Below, piece by piece: positions 4,579 to 5,951 of a stretch of 5,951 nucleotides of DNA. Position numbers and translations under genes: made by a program. Origin of the DNA: Clostridia bacterium (GTDB lineage: Bacteria; Bacillota; Dehalobacteriia; UBA4068); contig JAAYYR010000084.1 of NCBI GenBank assembly GCA_012515255.1, positions 1 to 5,951 of the forward strand. The letters run 5' to 3'. The notes below the pieces were generated by a model. The model made no database searches. It was not told the DNA's origin and saw only the letters and a list, made by a program, of their open reading frames with translations. Within the stretch, counting starts at the first letter, position 1; the number at the start of each line of letters is the position of its first letter.

Positions 4579-5727
4579 ATGGTAAAAAAACTGCTAAAAA
4601 TATGCATAATCATGGCGGCGCTTCTGATCGCGGCGGCTCCGCCGGCTTTGGCGCAGACCAAGGATGAAAGCCGCTATTTGATGCTGGTCAATAATCAGCA
4701 TCAGCTGGCCGCGGACGATGCGCCGCAGGATCTGGTGGCGCTCGCCGATTATCTGCCCGCCGGCAAAAGCGTGTATATGACCAGAGACGCAGCCCAGGCG
4801 GCGGGCCGGATGTACGCGGCCATGAAAGAGGCGGGCTTTGGCGATCTGTACGGCCAGAGCGGCTATCGCGATTATGCCTTGCAGCAATTGCTTAATCAGC
4901 GCAAATATAATTATTACCGCGCCCAGGGGCTTGGCGAAGCGGCGGCGCAGCAACAGGCCAATACCGTGGTGGCCTTGCCCGGATGCAGCGAGCATCAAAG
5001 CGGCATGGCCATAGATTTTACCACCCGGGTCAATGGCAATTCGCTGACGAACAGCTTTGGCGAGACGCCGTCCGGGCGCTGGCTGGCGGCGAATTCCTGG
5101 CGTTACGGCTTCATCCTCCGCTATGACTTAGGCAAGGAGGAGATCACCGGCTATATCTATGAGCCCTGGCATTTCCGTTATGTGGGCGAACCGCATGCGG
5201 AATACATGTATGAAAACAGTTTATGTCTTGAGGAATATTATGATCTGCTGCAGCAGCAGCGGTTATTGCTGCTGCGCGGCGACAACGGCGTTACCTATAC
5301 GGTATATTTCAGTCCCGACGACGATGCGGATACACCCGGCGGCCAGGCGACGGCCATCAGCCGCGCCTTTGCCGACACAACGACCGGGATGGTCTTTACC
5401 TCTCGGATGCCGAAGCCGGACTATTTGGATATCGTGGCCGGCTGGGCGGGTGATTATCATGCCGTCCGCGTCCCGGCGCAGTTGGCCGGGCTGCCCGACT
5501 GCGCGCGCCCGGGCGATACAGGAAGCGAAGCCGCAGGCTGCGGCATGGGCGACGGCGGGCAGATGACAGCCTATCTGGAGCAGGCGCTGATGAGCGCTGA
5601 GAGCTATTGCCTCAGCGGCCCGGACAACCTGTTCTTTTTCCGGCCCCTGCTTGCCGCCGGCATGGAGCGGCCGCCGCATTCGCGGCAGTCGTCTGAGTCC
5701 CTGCCGGACGCTGAGGCCGGCGGTTAG
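4579..5727 (+). CDS. Secreted VanY-type (M15B) D-Ala-D-Ala carboxypeptidase with C-terminal extension
   Basis: A zinc carboxypeptidase that removes the terminal D-alanine from peptidoglycan stem peptides, acting outside the membrane. From the ATG at 4579 (382 residues) the protein starts with a classic signal peptide: KK, a hydrophobic core (about 5-20) and ALA-Q with cleavage after residue 25. There is no lipobox. The M15B domain covers roughly 30-225: YLMLVNNQH (33-41), SGYRD (94-98), the zinc motif PGCSEHQSGMAID with His139 and Asp146, and EPWHFRYVG with catalytic Glu195 and zinc ligand His198. All key residues are present, so it should be active. Most relatives end near residue 230. Here about 150 more residues follow, with no family I recognise and cysteines at 308, 321 and 344. 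The frame opens earlier at a TTG (4471), but that would bury the signal peptide behind 36 residues; AGGG 5 bases before the ATG is a modest ribosome binding site. Intrinsic vancomycin-type resistance is not implied: no vanH, vanA or vanX is nearby. Confidence 0.88.
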   Translation: MVKKLLKICIIMAALLIAAAPPALAQTKDESRYLMLVNNQHQLAADDAPQDLVALADYLPAGKSVYMTRDAAQAAGRMYAAMKEAGFGDLYGQSGYRDYALQQLLNQRKYNYYRAQGLGEAAAQQQANTVVALPGCSEHQSGMAIDFTTRVNGNSLTNSFGETPSGRWLAANSWRYGFILRYDLGKEEITGYIYEPWHFRYVGEPHAEYMYENSLCLEEYYDLLQQQRLLLLRGDNGVTYTVYFSPDDDADTPGGQATAISRAFADTTTGMVFTSRMPKPDYLDIVAGWAGDYHAVRVPAQLAGLPDCARPGDTGSEAAGCGMGDGGQMTAYLEQALMSAESYCLSGPDNLFFFRPLLAAGMERPPHSRQSSESLPDAEAGG

Positions 5728-5850
5728 CAAAGCGGCCCGCGCCTTGGATCCAGCCCGCAGCGAGGCTGCGGCCCAGCGGCAAGAAAGCCTTGCGGCGCTG
5801 CTTGGGCGGCAGCAGGACTGCCATAGACAAAACAGCGACCGGCTCTAAGA
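5728..5850. other. Non-coding stretch after the carboxypeptidase
   Basis: I see no supportable gene between the stop codon and the terminator. A short plus-strand frame ending at 5848 overlaps the carboxypeptidase in another phase and has no ribosome binding site. Confidence 0.45.
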
Positions 5851-5875
5851 AGGGCTGTTTGGGCCCTGGTTTTTT
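5851..5875 (+). terminator. Probable intrinsic terminator after the carboxypeptidase
   Basis: AGGGC (5851-5855) and GCCCT (5863-5867) form a short 5-bp stem with a 7-base loop, followed by GG and six T (5870-5875). The stem is short, but the T-run and the position, about 125 bases beyond the stop codon, support it. Confidence 0.55.
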
Positions 5876-5888
5876 GCCGGGGACAAGC

Positions 5889-5917
5889 TTTACAAAGCAA
5901 GCCGCTTTTGCTATAAT
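5889..5917 (+). promoter_or_regulatory. Promoter reading off the right edge
   Basis: -35 TTTACA (5889-5894), a spacer of exactly 17 bases and a perfect -10 TATAAT (5912-5917). Transcription would start near 5924, so a plus-strand gene or RNA should begin just beyond the window. No start codon with a ribosome binding site is visible before 5951. Confidence 0.65.
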
Positions 5918-5951
5918 AAGCGGGTATTTCAGTTGCGATTTCTAGTAAAAA

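Noticed and set aside
4579..5727. Part of a vancomycin-resistance cluster
   Set aside because: VanY-type carboxypeptidases are common in ordinary cell-wall turnover, and no vanS/R, vanH, ligase or vanX gene is in the window.
5263..5730. Minus-strand open frame of 155 codons
   Set aside because: It is a shadow of the carboxypeptidase C-terminal region, with no ribosome binding site and no recognisable motif.

Overview
The window looks like chromosomal DNA from a Gram-positive, Firmicutes-type bacterium (clostridial or a relative). This is inferred from strong AGGAGG-type ribosome binding sites, sigma-A-like promoters in AT-rich islands of an otherwise GC-rich sequence, a GAAC-N4-GTTC (Gram-positive LexA-type) palindrome, and the families present. 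No species can be named from the sequence alone.

Most genes run on the minus strand. Read in their own direction from about 4300 down to 1, they are: a class-V aminotransferase of the serine-pyruvate/phosphoserine type (4130-3063), a short D-3-phosphoglycerate dehydrogenase, SerA (2901-1987), a strong terminator, a DUF1015 protein (1817-579), a second terminator (about 507-537), a 370-base gap with two related hairpin repeats, then a promoter overlapped by a LexA-like palindrome. That promoter drives a 47-residue zinc-ribbon protein (208-65) and a gene cut by the window edge (61-1). Divergent from the aminotransferase, on the plus strand, is a secreted VanY-type D-Ala-D-Ala carboxypeptidase with a long uncharacterised C-terminal extension (4579-5727). 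A probable terminator follows it, and then a good promoter aimed off the right edge.

The core is a serine-biosynthesis block. SerA oxidises 3-phosphoglycerate and the aminotransferase would make phosphoserine. No serB (phosphoserine phosphatase) is present. The DUF1015 protein next door carries a DGHHR motif of the kind seen in ParB/SerK-like proteins and is a candidate for a serine- or phosphoserine-related role; this is inference. The aminotransferase leader contains a possible 20-codon, serine-containing uORF and a perfect 14-base palindrome, so regulation in the leader is plausible. The left end (SOS-like operator, tiny zinc ribbon, further gene) resembles phage or damage-inducible DNA and may mark the edge of such a region.

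No tRNA, rRNA, CRISPR array or insertion sequence was seen.
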